Shown here piece by piece: positions 1 to 6,085 of a DNA stretch of 14,692 bases (position 1 is the stretch's first letter; every line of letters starts with the position of its first letter). The notes below the pieces were generated by a model, which did no database searches, had not been told where the DNA came from, and saw only the letters and a list, made by a program, of their open reading frames with translations. Where the stretch lies: contig CAMDJU010000034.1 of NCBI GenBank assembly GCA_945900695.1, positions 1 through 14,692 on the forward strand. The letters are read 5' to 3'. Made by a program: the position numbers and the translations under genes. The DNA comes from Bordetella parapertussis (GTDB taxonomy: Bacteria > Pseudomonadota > Gammaproteobacteria > Burkholderiales > Burkholderiaceae_C).

Positions 1-540
1 TGCCCAGTAGCGGCGGCAATCGGTGCAGGCACCCACGCGCGTGCCCCGGTGCGAGCCGGTCAGCATGGAGCCGGTGATGAGTTGGATGGCGGGCAATCCC
101 GCGGAGGCAGCACCCATCAACTGCGCAGGTACGGTTTTGTCGCAACCACCAATCAGCACCACCGCGTCCATGGGCTGGGCGCGGATCAGTTCTTCGGTCT
201 CCATGGCCATCATGTTGCGCAAATACATGCTGGTGGGTGCAGCAAAACTTTCATGGATGGACATGGTCGGGAAGTCCATTGGCAAACCACCGGCGAGCAT
301 CACCCCGCGTTTCACCGCTTCGATCAATTGGGGCGCATTGCCATGGCAAGGGTTGTAGGCGCTGCCGGTGTTGGCAATGCCAATCACCGGTCGGTCCAAG
401 GCGCTGTCGGTGTATCCCGCCCCCTTGATGAAGGCTTTGCGCAAGAACAATGAAAAGCCTTTGTCGCCATAGGCGGTCAGGCCTTTGTGCAGGCCGGATT
501 CGCCTGGTTGGAGGGGCTTTAATGGCTTGGAAGTGGTCAT
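1..540 (-). CDS. IlvD/Edd-family dehydratase (sugar-acid dehydratase type), N-terminal part
   Basis: This is the first 180 codons of a gene whose 3' part lies beyond the left edge. IlvD/Edd enzymes are cytoplasmic iron-sulfur dehydratases that turn dihydroxy acids or sugar acids into 2-keto acids. Visible residues fit: Cys65 in the NPCHGN stretch, Cys133 in GGCDKTVPAQLMGA, and Cys172 in GACTDCRRYW, the three places where the family puts cluster ligands. The CTDCRR form of the third motif resembles sugar-acid dehydratases such as L-arabinonate dehydratase more than biosynthetic IlvD, so a role in sugar-acid catabolism is more likely than branched-chain amino acid synthesis. The substrate cannot be fixed from this part. 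The start at 540 gives the expected N-terminus; no strong ribosome binding site is visible. The gene diverges from the lipid operon and has an inverted repeat in its leader. Confidence 0.9.
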   Translation of the reverse strand, partial: MTTSKPLKPLQPGESGLHKGLTAYGDKGFSLFLRKAFIKGAGYTDSALDRPVIGIANTGSAYNPCHGNAPQLIEAVKRGVMLAGGLPMDFPTMSIHESFAAPTSMYLRNMMAMETEELIRAQPMDAVVLIGGCDKTVPAQLMGAASAGLPAIQLITGSMLTGSHRGTRVGACTDCRRYWA

Positions 541-561
541 GGCTTGGCTTTGGTGGATGTC

Positions 562-586
562 ATGGGTGAGCAATGGTCTCACCCAT
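562..586 (-). promoter_or_regulatory. Operator-like inverted repeat in the dehydratase promoter
   Basis: A perfect 9-bp inverted repeat, ATGGGTGAG (562-570) and CTCACCCAT (578-586), flanks a 7-nt centre and lies 22 nt upstream of the dehydratase start. On the minus strand a -10-like hexamer TATTAT (590-585) touches its upstream edge, so the repeat would cover the transcription start. That is a usual place for a repressor operator of a sugar-acid catabolic gene, possibly GntR or LacI type. The regulator is not in the window. It could instead be a leader hairpin. Confidence 0.45.
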
Positions 587-644
587 AATAATCAGTCCAT
601 GGGCTGGCGGATTTGCTTGGCTGTACAGCAGCAGGCAGATCTGG

Positions 645-684
645 ACGTCAAAAAAGTTTCACATCGCAGACACAAGCTTGTCAT
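645..684 (+). promoter_or_regulatory. Tandem PhoB-box-like half sites upstream of the OlsB-like operon
   Basis: Four 7-nt units begin exactly 11 bp apart at 645 (ACGTCAA), 656 (GTTTCAC), 667 (CAGACAC) and 678 (TTGTCAT). PhoB half sites have the form CTGTCAY with an 11-bp period. Units 1+2 match the E. coli 18-bp consensus CTGTCATAWAWCTGTCAY at 13 positions and units 3+4 at 12. Ten nt after the last unit is GACACT (695-700), a weak -10 candidate that shares the NACANT pattern of the better sites near 8414-8520. A transcript starting near 707 would leave about 20 nt of leader before the start codon at 728. Individual matches are modest; the phasing and lipid context are the support. Confidence 0.5.
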
Positions 685-727
685 GCGGCAATTAGACACT
701 GCGCTGCATACAACAAATGGAGCGTTC

Positions 728-1570
728 ATGTCTGTCGGGTCTGTAGAGCTCACACACACCATTACACCCGCTTGGGGGCCAGGAGATCCTGTCACCCATC
801 GGGGTCAACAACCCGCCGCCCCAACCCCCGCCGCCCCCGCTCATGCCAAGGTCACCATTCAATGGGCCCGGCATTTGGATGAGGTGCGCGAAGCACAACG
901 ACTTCGCTTTCAGGTGTTTGCCAACGAGTGGGGAGCCCACATCGACAGCGCCTTGCCCGGGTACGACATCGACGTCTTTGATGACTATTGCGAACACCTG
1001 CTGGTGCGCGCTGGCGTTGACGGGCCGGTGGTGGGCACCTACCGGGTGCTGGTGCCCACACAAGCCGCGCGCATGGGCGGCACCTATACCGACACCGAGT
1101 TTGACTTGGTGCGATTGCGCAGTTTGCGCCCAGGCATGGTGGAGTTTGGTCGCAGCTGTGTTCATCCAGAGCATCGCCAAGGCCCTGTGATCATGGCCTT
1201 GTGGGGCGCGTTGATCGCGTTCATGCAGCAAAACCATTTTGAAACCATGCTGGGCTGCGCCAGCATCCCCATGTTGCACAGCGGCGTGGTCAACACCCAG
1301 GTGGCGGCCAGTTTGTGGGCGCAATTAAAGGCCTCGCATCTGGCCCCGATTGAATACCGCGTCAGCCCACGCTTTGCCTTGCCCTTGCAAGAAGCCCAGG
1401 CCGATTTGGCGGTCGAACCCCCCCCATTGATTCGCGGATACCTCCGTTTGGGGGCGAAATTATTGGGCCCACCGGCCTGGGATCAGGACTTCAACAGTGC
1501 TGATTTGCCCATGATGTTGTGGCTCAAAGACATCCCCGAAAAATACCGTCGCCACTTTTTGAGAACCTGA
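728..1570 (+). CDS. olsB: OlsB-like GNAT-family N-acyltransferase
   Basis: The 280-residue protein resembles the OlsB/COG3176 family. OlsB transfers a 3-hydroxyacyl chain from acyl carrier protein to the alpha-amino group of ornithine, the first step of ornithine lipid synthesis at the inner membrane face. After a Pro/Ala-rich N-terminus (about 1-40) comes the acyltransferase fold: RLRFQVFANEW near 58-68, VGTYRVL near 102-108, EFGRSCVHPEHR at 139-150, and the C-terminal block RGYLRLGAKLLGPPAWDQDF with DLPMMLWLKDI at about 236-269, typical of OlsB. ATG at 728 is preferred over upstream in-frame starts because GGAG (719-722) sits 5 nt before it and ATG 683 would fall within the Pho-like sites. 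It overlaps the next gene by one base (TGATG). No OlsA-type second acyltransferase is in the window, so the acyl acceptor is inferred. Confidence 0.85.
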   Translation: MSVGSVELTHTITPAWGPGDPVTHRGQQPAAPTPAAPAHAKVTIQWARHLDEVREAQRLRFQVFANEWGAHIDSALPGYDIDVFDDYCEHLLVRAGVDGPVVGTYRVLVPTQAARMGGTYTDTEFDLVRLRSLRPGMVEFGRSCVHPEHRQGPVIMALWGALIAFMQQNHFETMLGCASIPMLHSGVVNTQVAASLWAQLKASHLAPIEYRVSPRFALPLQEAQADLAVEPPPLIRGYLRLGAKLLGPPAWDQDFNSADLPMMLWLKDIPEKYRRHFLRT

Positions 1571-2343
1571 TGCATTACCGCGCCGTATTCATCTCTGACA
1601 TCCACTTGGGAACGGCAGGTTGCCAAGCACATGCCCTGTTGGACTTTTTGAAGTCGCATGAAAGCGACTACCTCTACCTGATCGGCGACATCGTCGACGG
1701 CTGGCAACTCAGGCGCAATTGGTACTGGCCACAGGCCCACAACGACGTGGTTCAAAAGCTATTGCGCCGGGTGCGCAAAGGCTGCCATGTGCTGTACATA
1801 CCGGGCAACCATGACGAGTTTGCGCGTGAGTTCACCGACCAGCACTTTGGCGGCATCGAGGTGATGGAAGAGGGCTCGCACACCTTGCTCGATGGCAGAA
1901 AACTGTGGCTCACCCATGGGGACTATTTCGATGCGGTGGTGCAATATGCCAAATGGCTGGCCTATGTGGGCGATTATTTGTACGAGTTCACATTGCGCAT
2001 GAATCGGCACTTCAACCGAGTGCGGGCCAAGTTGGGCATGCGGTACTGGTCGTTGTCGGCATTTTTAAAGCACAAGGTCAAAAAGGCTTTGAGCTATGTC
2101 TCAGATTTTGAAAAAGCCGTTGCCCACGAAGCCGCTCGGCGTGGCTACCAGGGCGTGGTTTGCGGCCACATCCATAAAGCGGAAATGCGCGTCATCGACG
2201 GCATTTTGTATTGCAACGATGGCGACTGGGTCGAGAGCCGCACGGCCCTGGTGGAGCACATGGACGGGCGTTTGGAATTGATCTACTGGGATCAGTTGAT
2301 GGACAAAACCTTCGTCCACGCCTCTGCCCTGCAGACGGCGTGA
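1570..2343 (+). CDS. plcP: Metallophosphoesterase, PlcP-like phospholipase C (LpxH superfamily)
   Basis: The 257-residue COG2908 metallophosphoesterase carries all five metal-site blocks: SDIHLG (D10, H12), GDIVDGW (D40), GNHDE (N80, H81), THGD (H116) and CGHIHKAEM (H200, H202). Automatic annotation would probably say UDP-2,3-diacylglucosamine hydrolase. However, the WYWPQAHNDVVQKLLRR block, the HGDYFDAVVQYAKWLAYVGD block, and the GDWVES and EHMDGR patterns are what I recall of the PlcP group (for example Sinorhizobium SMc00171). PlcP cleaves phosphatidylcholine or phosphatidylethanolamine to diacylglycerol during phosphate starvation. Its neighbours (OlsB-like, LplT-like, a glycolipid-type glycosyltransferase) favour PlcP over lipid A synthesis. 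The start ATG overlaps the stop of the upstream gene, indicating translational coupling. The family is certain; the PlcP choice is an inference. Confidence 0.82.
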   Translation: MHYRAVFISDIHLGTAGCQAHALLDFLKSHESDYLYLIGDIVDGWQLRRNWYWPQAHNDVVQKLLRRVRKGCHVLYIPGNHDEFAREFTDQHFGGIEVMEEGSHTLLDGRKLWLTHGDYFDAVVQYAKWLAYVGDYLYEFTLRMNRHFNRVRAKLGMRYWSLSAFLKHKVKKALSYVSDFEKAVAHEAARRGYQGVVCGHIHKAEMRVIDGILYCNDGDWVESRTALVEHMDGRLELIYWDQLMDKTFVHASALQTA

Positions 2344-2359
2344 GGCCATTGCGCAACCC

Positions 2360-3592
2360 ATGAGCCCGGGCTTTCATCGCTTGATGGGGGCCCAAGGTCT
2401 GGCCGGTTTGGCCGACAACGCCTTGCTGCTGGTGGTGATTGCCATGCTCATTGAGCAGTCCAAAGCAGCCCACTGGATCCCTTTGTTGAAGCTGGGTTTT
2501 ACCCTGTCGTATGTGGTGCTGGGGCCATGGGTCGGGCGTTTGGCCGATGCCTGGCACAAACCCCGGGTCATGCAGTGGGCCAACGCCCTCAAGTTGATGG
2601 CGGTCTTGTCTATCTTGCTGGGGCTGGATGTGATGCTGGCCTATGTGTGGGTGGGCTTGGGTGCGGCCTTTTACTCACCCGCCAAATATGGCTGGATCAC
2701 CGAGGTCGAGCCGCCACACCGGCTGGTCAATGCCAACGCCTGGATTGAAGTCAGCACGGTGAGTGCGGCGGTTTTTGGTGTGGCTTTGGGCGGCCTGCTG
2801 ATCAGCGATACCTGGACCCATACGCAGCTGGCCCAAACCATCCACGCCTGGGCGTGGTGGGACAGCCGTTTTGGCGCTTCAGTGGTATTGATTTTTTGCT
2901 TGTATGTGGCGGTGGCCTGGATACAGCGCGGCATCCCGCACAGTGGCGTGCCTTGTCTGTCGCGGGGTTGGCACTTGGGTCAGGTGTGGCGCGACTTTTG
3001 GATCGATCAAAAAACCTTGTGGACCGACCCCCTGGGCCAAGTCAGTTTGGCCGTGACCACTTTGTTTTGGGGGGTGGGTGCGACCATGCAATTGCTGGTG
3101 CTGCTGTGGTGCCAGCAGGTCTTGGGTTTGGGTTTGGACCAGGGCGCTTATTTGCAAGCGTGTACCGCCGTGGGGGTGGTGCTGGGCGCTTGGCTGGCGG
3201 GGCGTTGGGTCCCTTTGCACCAGGCCACGCGTGTGCTGGGCTTGGGCGTGGTGTTGGGCCTGTTGTTGCCGATCATGAACGCAGTCCATTCTTGGCCTTT
3301 TGCGTTGGGTGTGATGCTGTTCGTCGGGGTCATCAGCGGTTTGTTTGTGGTGCCGATGAACGCTTTGTTGCAACACCGAGGCGTGCGCTTGCTCAGCGCA
3401 GGACGCTCCATCGCGGTGCAAAACGTGAATGAAAATGCCAGCACCGTGACGATGATGGGTGTTTACAGCGGCTTGTTGTACTTGCAATGCCCGTTTGAAA
3501 CCATCACCTGGATATTGGGTGGATTCATTGCCATCTGCATGGCCTTGGTTTGTGGGCTGCACGCACGCCGATCGCGTGCGTGCGCCCTTTGA
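2360..3592 (+). CDS. lplT: LplT-like lysophospholipid transporter (major facilitator superfamily)
   Basis: This 410-residue multi-pass membrane protein resembles LplT, which flips lysophospholipids across the inner membrane so they can be re-acylated. Shared blocks are GLADNALLLVVIAML at 16-30, GPWVGRLADAWHKPRVM at 55-71 and GLGAAFYSPAKYGWITE at 99-115, with alternating hydrophobic segments to about residue 400. E. coli LplT is about 397 residues, so length fits a lone transporter; the PlsC-like acyltransferase often paired or fused with LplT is absent. It starts 16 nt after the phosphoesterase stop, with no strong ribosome site, and is probably the last gene of the operon. In this context the cargo could be a lysolipid left by phospholipid breakdown or a lyso-ornithine lipid; both ideas are inference. 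Confidence 0.83.
   Translation: MSPGFHRLMGAQGLAGLADNALLLVVIAMLIEQSKAAHWIPLLKLGFTLSYVVLGPWVGRLADAWHKPRVMQWANALKLMAVLSILLGLDVMLAYVWVGLGAAFYSPAKYGWITEVEPPHRLVNANAWIEVSTVSAAVFGVALGGLLISDTWTHTQLAQTIHAWAWWDSRFGASVVLIFCLYVAVAWIQRGIPHSGVPCLSRGWHLGQVWRDFWIDQKTLWTDPLGQVSLAVTTLFWGVGATMQLLVLLWCQQVLGLGLDQGAYLQACTAVGVVLGAWLAGRWVPLHQATRVLGLGVVLGLLLPIMNAVHSWPFALGVMLFVGVISGLFVVPMNALLQHRGVRLLSAGRSIAVQNVNENASTVTMMGVYSGLLYLQCPFETITWILGGFIAICMALVCGLHARRSRACAL
3559..3583 (+). terminator. Strong hairpin at the 3' end of lplT, possible bidirectional terminator
   Basis: GCACGCACGC (3559-3568) and GCGTGCGTGC (3574-3583) form a perfect 10-bp stem with a 5-nt loop inside the last codons of lplT, just before the convergent ugd stop. 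Only 11 nt separate the two stop codons. No T-run follows on either strand, so if it ends transcription it is not a canonical intrinsic terminator. Confidence 0.4.
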
Positions 3593-3603
3593 ACTTCACG
3601 GCC

Positions 3604-5049
3604 TCAGCTGGCGGCCAAGCTGGGTGACGCGGGCTCGCTTGTCGGTTGTGGCTGAGACACGCGGCCAATGCCGTGGTAGGTGAAAGACTCTTGCTCCATG
3701 CGCTGCGGATCAAACAAATTGCGGCCATCAAAGATCAGCGCTTGCGCCAGTCGGCTGCGCAGTTGTTGGAAATTGGGGCTGCGATAGGCTTTCCATTCGG
3801 TCATGATGAGCAAGGCTTGCGCGCCATCGGCCACGTCCATGGGGTCGTCATGAAAGCTCAATTGGTCCCACAGTTCGGGCACATCCATCAAGTCCTCTTG
3901 CAAGGCCAACTGCCCGCTCTCCATGGCCACGGGGTCGTGCACCTGCACCCGCGCACCGGCGCGCAGCAAACCGCTGATCACGGTGCGGCTGGGGGCCTCG
4001 CGCATGTCGTCGGTTTCGGGTTTGAAGGCCAATCCCCAGACGCCAAAACTCATGCCGCTCAAATTGTCGCCAAAGTGGGCCAGCACCTTGTCCAAAATGC
4101 GGTGTTTTTGGCGCTGATTGACGTGCTCCACCGCGCTCAAAATTTGCATGGCAATGCCTTGTTCAATGCCGGTGCGGTGCAGTGCTTTCACATCTTTGGG
4201 AAAGCAAGAGCCACCGTAGCCCGTGCCCGCATACAAAAAGCTGTAGCCAATGCGGGGGTCAGAGCCCATGCCTTGGCGCACAGACTCAATGTCCACGTTC
4301 AAGCGTTCGCTCAAATTGGCCAACTCGTTCATGAAAGAGATGCGGGTGGCCAACATGGCGTTGGCGGCGTATTTGGTCAATTCAGCCGAGCGCTGGGTCA
4401 TCACCAAGGTGCGTTCGTGGTGGCGGTTGAAGGGCGCGTAGAGGTTGCGCATTTGGCCCAGCGCCCATTGGCCCGATTCATCGCTGGACACGCCGAGCAC
4501 GATGCGGTCAGGGCGCATGAAGTCTTCGACCGCCGCACCTTCTTTTAAAAACTCGGGGTTGGAGACCACGGCACAACGCAGGCGTGTATTGCCTTTTGAA
4601 GCGTCGCTGCCCGCCAAGTCAATGCCACGTTGCTGCAACTCGCTGGCAATGGCGGCTTGCACCCGCTCGGCTGTGCCCACGGGAACGGTGGATTTATTCA
4701 CCACCACTTTGTCGCTGCGCATCCATCGGCCAATGTCGCTGGCCGCTTTCAAGGCGTAGGACAGATCGGCGCTGCCGTCATCTTGGGGCGGTGTGCCCAC
4801 GGCAATGAAGATCACATCACCATGGCAAATCGCTAGGGCCGTGTCGGTGGTGAACTGCAAGCGGCCTTGTTTCAGGTTGCGCACCACCAAATCATCCAGG
4901 CCGGGTTCGTAAATCGGCACCACGCCGCTGTTGAGGCTGCGGATTTTGTCCGCCGCCAAGTCCAAGCACACCACATCGTTGCCCAACTCAGCCAGGCAAG
5001 TCCCGGTGACCAGACCCACATACCCACTGCCAATGATGGTGATTTGCAT
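3604..5049 (-). CDS. ugd: UDP-glucose 6-dehydrogenase
   Basis: The 481-residue cytoplasmic enzyme oxidises UDP-glucose to UDP-glucuronate with two NAD+. It shows the N-terminal Rossmann motif GSGYVG at 7-12, [15 protein letters not shown] at 84-98, NKSTVPVGT at 118-126, [15 protein letters not shown] at 163-177 with the catalytic Glu block, and [16 protein letters not shown] at 275-290 with catalytic Cys282. The C-terminal UDP-binding half is complete, followed by a short Pro/Ser tail. The start is supported by AGGAG (5060-5056) six nt upstream. It lies 113 nt downstream of psd on the same strand and converges on lplT. UDP-glucuronate can feed exopolysaccharide, lipid A sugars or glucuronosyl diacylglycerol; the nearby GT4 gene makes the last attractive but unproven. 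A weak PhoB-like region lies upstream. Confidence 0.95.
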   Translation of the reverse strand: MQITIIGSGYVGLVTGTCLAELGNDVVCLDLAADKIRSLNSGVVPIYEPGLDDLVVRNLKQGRLQFTTDTALAICHGDVIFIAVGTPPQDDGSADLSYALKAASDIGRWMRSDKVVVNKSTVPVGTAERVQAAIASELQQRGIDLAGSDASKGNTRLRCAVVSNPEFLKEGAAVEDFMRPDRIVLGVSSDESGQWALGQMRNLYAPFNRHHERTLVMTQRSAELTKYAANAMLATRISFMNELANLSERLNVDIESVRQGMGSDPRIGYSFLYAGTGYGGSCFPKDVKALHRTGIEQGIAMQILSAVEHVNQRQKHRILDKVLAHFGDNLSGMSFGVWGLAFKPETDDMREAPSRTVISGLLRAGARVQVHDPVAMESGQLALQEDLMDVPELWDQLSFHDDPMDVADGAQALLIMTEWKAYRSPNFQQLRSRLAQALIFDGRNLFDPQRMEQESFTYHGIGRVSQPQPTSEPASPSLAAS

Positions 5050-5115
5050 TTACCACTCCTGTAAAACATCGATCAAAACGATGTCTTGAGTCTCGGGAAA
5101 ATGCGTTAAAAATAT

Positions 5116-5144
5116 GTGAAGCTTTTAAGAACTTATCGTGACGG
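5116..5144 (-). promoter_or_regulatory. Weak PhoB-box-like region upstream of ugd
   Basis: Reading the minus strand from 5144, units CCGTCAC, AGTTCTT and GCTTCAC follow each other with 11-bp spacing and AT-rich spacers (GATA, AAAA). The best 18-mer (5133-5116) matches the PhoB consensus at 11 positions, only moderately above chance. Ten nt further is CGCATT (5105-5100), one base different from the CACATT found in the same place at the two stronger sites. Confidence 0.28.
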
Positions 5145-5162
5145 TCGGGCGTTCGGAGTGGG

Positions 5163-6038
5163 TCAAGGGCTGGGTGGGTAGGTCATCAAGGGTTGGCCCA
5201 TTTTCAAAGGGCTGCCGGTGTCTAAGCCCGGGAAAAGCGCAAATCCTTTGGGCGCAAAGACCAAAATGGTCGAGCCGTGTTGAAACCAACCCATCTCTTG
5301 GCCTTTTTCAACGTCGTGAACTGAGTCAAAACGGTGCGGTCCCTTGTAACGGGTGTGCAATACAGTATCGATGGCGTGCAATCGGATGCTGGCCACCAAG
5401 ATGGCAGCCACCGGCACCAAGGCAATCGGGTGGTGGTCGGCGGTGGTCATGTGCAATACCGCGCGCTCGTTTTTGCAAAACAACTTCTCCACCCGCTGCA
5501 GCGCAATCGGATTGACGTTCCAGGTGTCGCCGTTCAGGTAGTCGACACGGTGCAATCGTCCGTCAAACGGGGCGTGAAAGCGGTGGTACATGGCCGAGGT
5601 GATGCGGATGGTCGCGTACACCCCATCGTGCCAGGGACTGGCCGCCGCTGCGTCGCCAAACAAGTCTTGCAGCGCGTAAGGGAAACCTTTGGCCTGAAAA
5701 ACCTGCCCGGCTTTGACCTCGCCACAACTGCCCAAGATGCCATCGCAGGGGCTGGTCAAGATGTTCTCGCGCATGTCCACGGGCCGGGCCCCGTCTTTGA
5801 GTTCGCGGATGAAAAACTCATGCAAGCTGCTGAATTGGCGTTCGCGTGCTTCGCTCAGATCGATGTCCGTGAACAAGCGCCATATGTATATGGATGCACG
5901 GCAAATCCATGGGTGTTTGATTTGGCTGAACCAGCCCATGAAATGGGTCAAGGCCAAGCGGGGAATTCGGTTGGTCAGTAAAAAGTTCAAATCTTCTTGG
6001 GCGCCCAAGCCCCGCAACCAGTGTCGAACCGTCATCAT
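5163..6038 (-). CDS. psd: Phosphatidylserine decarboxylase proenzyme
   Basis: The 291-residue inner membrane enzyme decarboxylates phosphatidylserine to phosphatidylethanolamine. The proenzyme cleaves itself before a Ser that becomes the pyruvoyl group. The site is HGST at 254-257 (Ser256), so the usual LGST has His at the first place; the cleaved Gly-Ser bond is intact. The other triad residues are present: Asp99 in SPCDGIL and His155 in MYHRFHAPFDG. Length is slightly below E. coli Psd (322) because both ends are shorter. Two ATGs stand in tandem (6038 and 6035); AGGA seven nt upstream supports 6038. Only 47 nt separate it from the divergent aminotransferase gene, and a PhoB-like site overlaps its start codon. 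Confidence 0.95.
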   Translation of the reverse strand: MMTVRHWLRGLGAQEDLNFLLTNRIPRLALTHFMGWFSQIKHPWICRASIYIWRLFTDIDLSEARERQFSSLHEFFIRELKDGARPVDMRENILTSPCDGILGSCGEVKAGQVFQAKGFPYALQDLFGDAAAASPWHDGVYATIRITSAMYHRFHAPFDGRLHRVDYLNGDTWNVNPIALQRVEKLFCKNERAVLHMTTADHHPIALVPVAAILVASIRLHAIDTVLHTRYKGPHRFDSVHDVEKGQEMGWFQHGSTILVFAPKGFALFPGLDTGSPLKMGQPLMTYPPSP

Positions 6039-6062
6039 TGTTTCATCCTAATGAAATACAAA
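6029..6062 (+). promoter_or_regulatory. PhoB-box-like promoter of the aminotransferase, overlapping the psd start
   Basis: CCGTCAT (6029-6035), CATT and GTTTCAT (6040-6046) form an 18-mer matching the PhoB consensus at 13 positions. Exactly 10 nt later is TACAAA (6057-6062), four of six matches to TATAAT. Transcription would start near 6069, leaving about 17 nt of leader with AAGGGA before ATG 6086. The box covers the psd start codon (6036-6038), so bound PhoB could act as a roadblock on psd. Confidence 0.5.
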
Positions 6063-6085
6063 AGAAGCTTCTGAAAGGGAAGCAC

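Noticed and set aside
485..727. 81-codon N-terminal extension of the OlsB-like protein
   Set aside because: It would run through the dehydratase start and promoter and the Pho-like sites. A good GGAG ribosome site marks ATG 728.
692..1324. Minus-strand open frame of 210 codons opposite the OlsB-like gene
   Set aside because: It overlaps well-conserved acyltransferase sequence and its translation is low-complexity His/Gln/Ala-rich.
3646..4548. Plus-strand open frame of 300 codons opposite ugd
   Set aside because: It is the complement of conserved UDP-glucose dehydrogenase sequence and shows no motif of its own.
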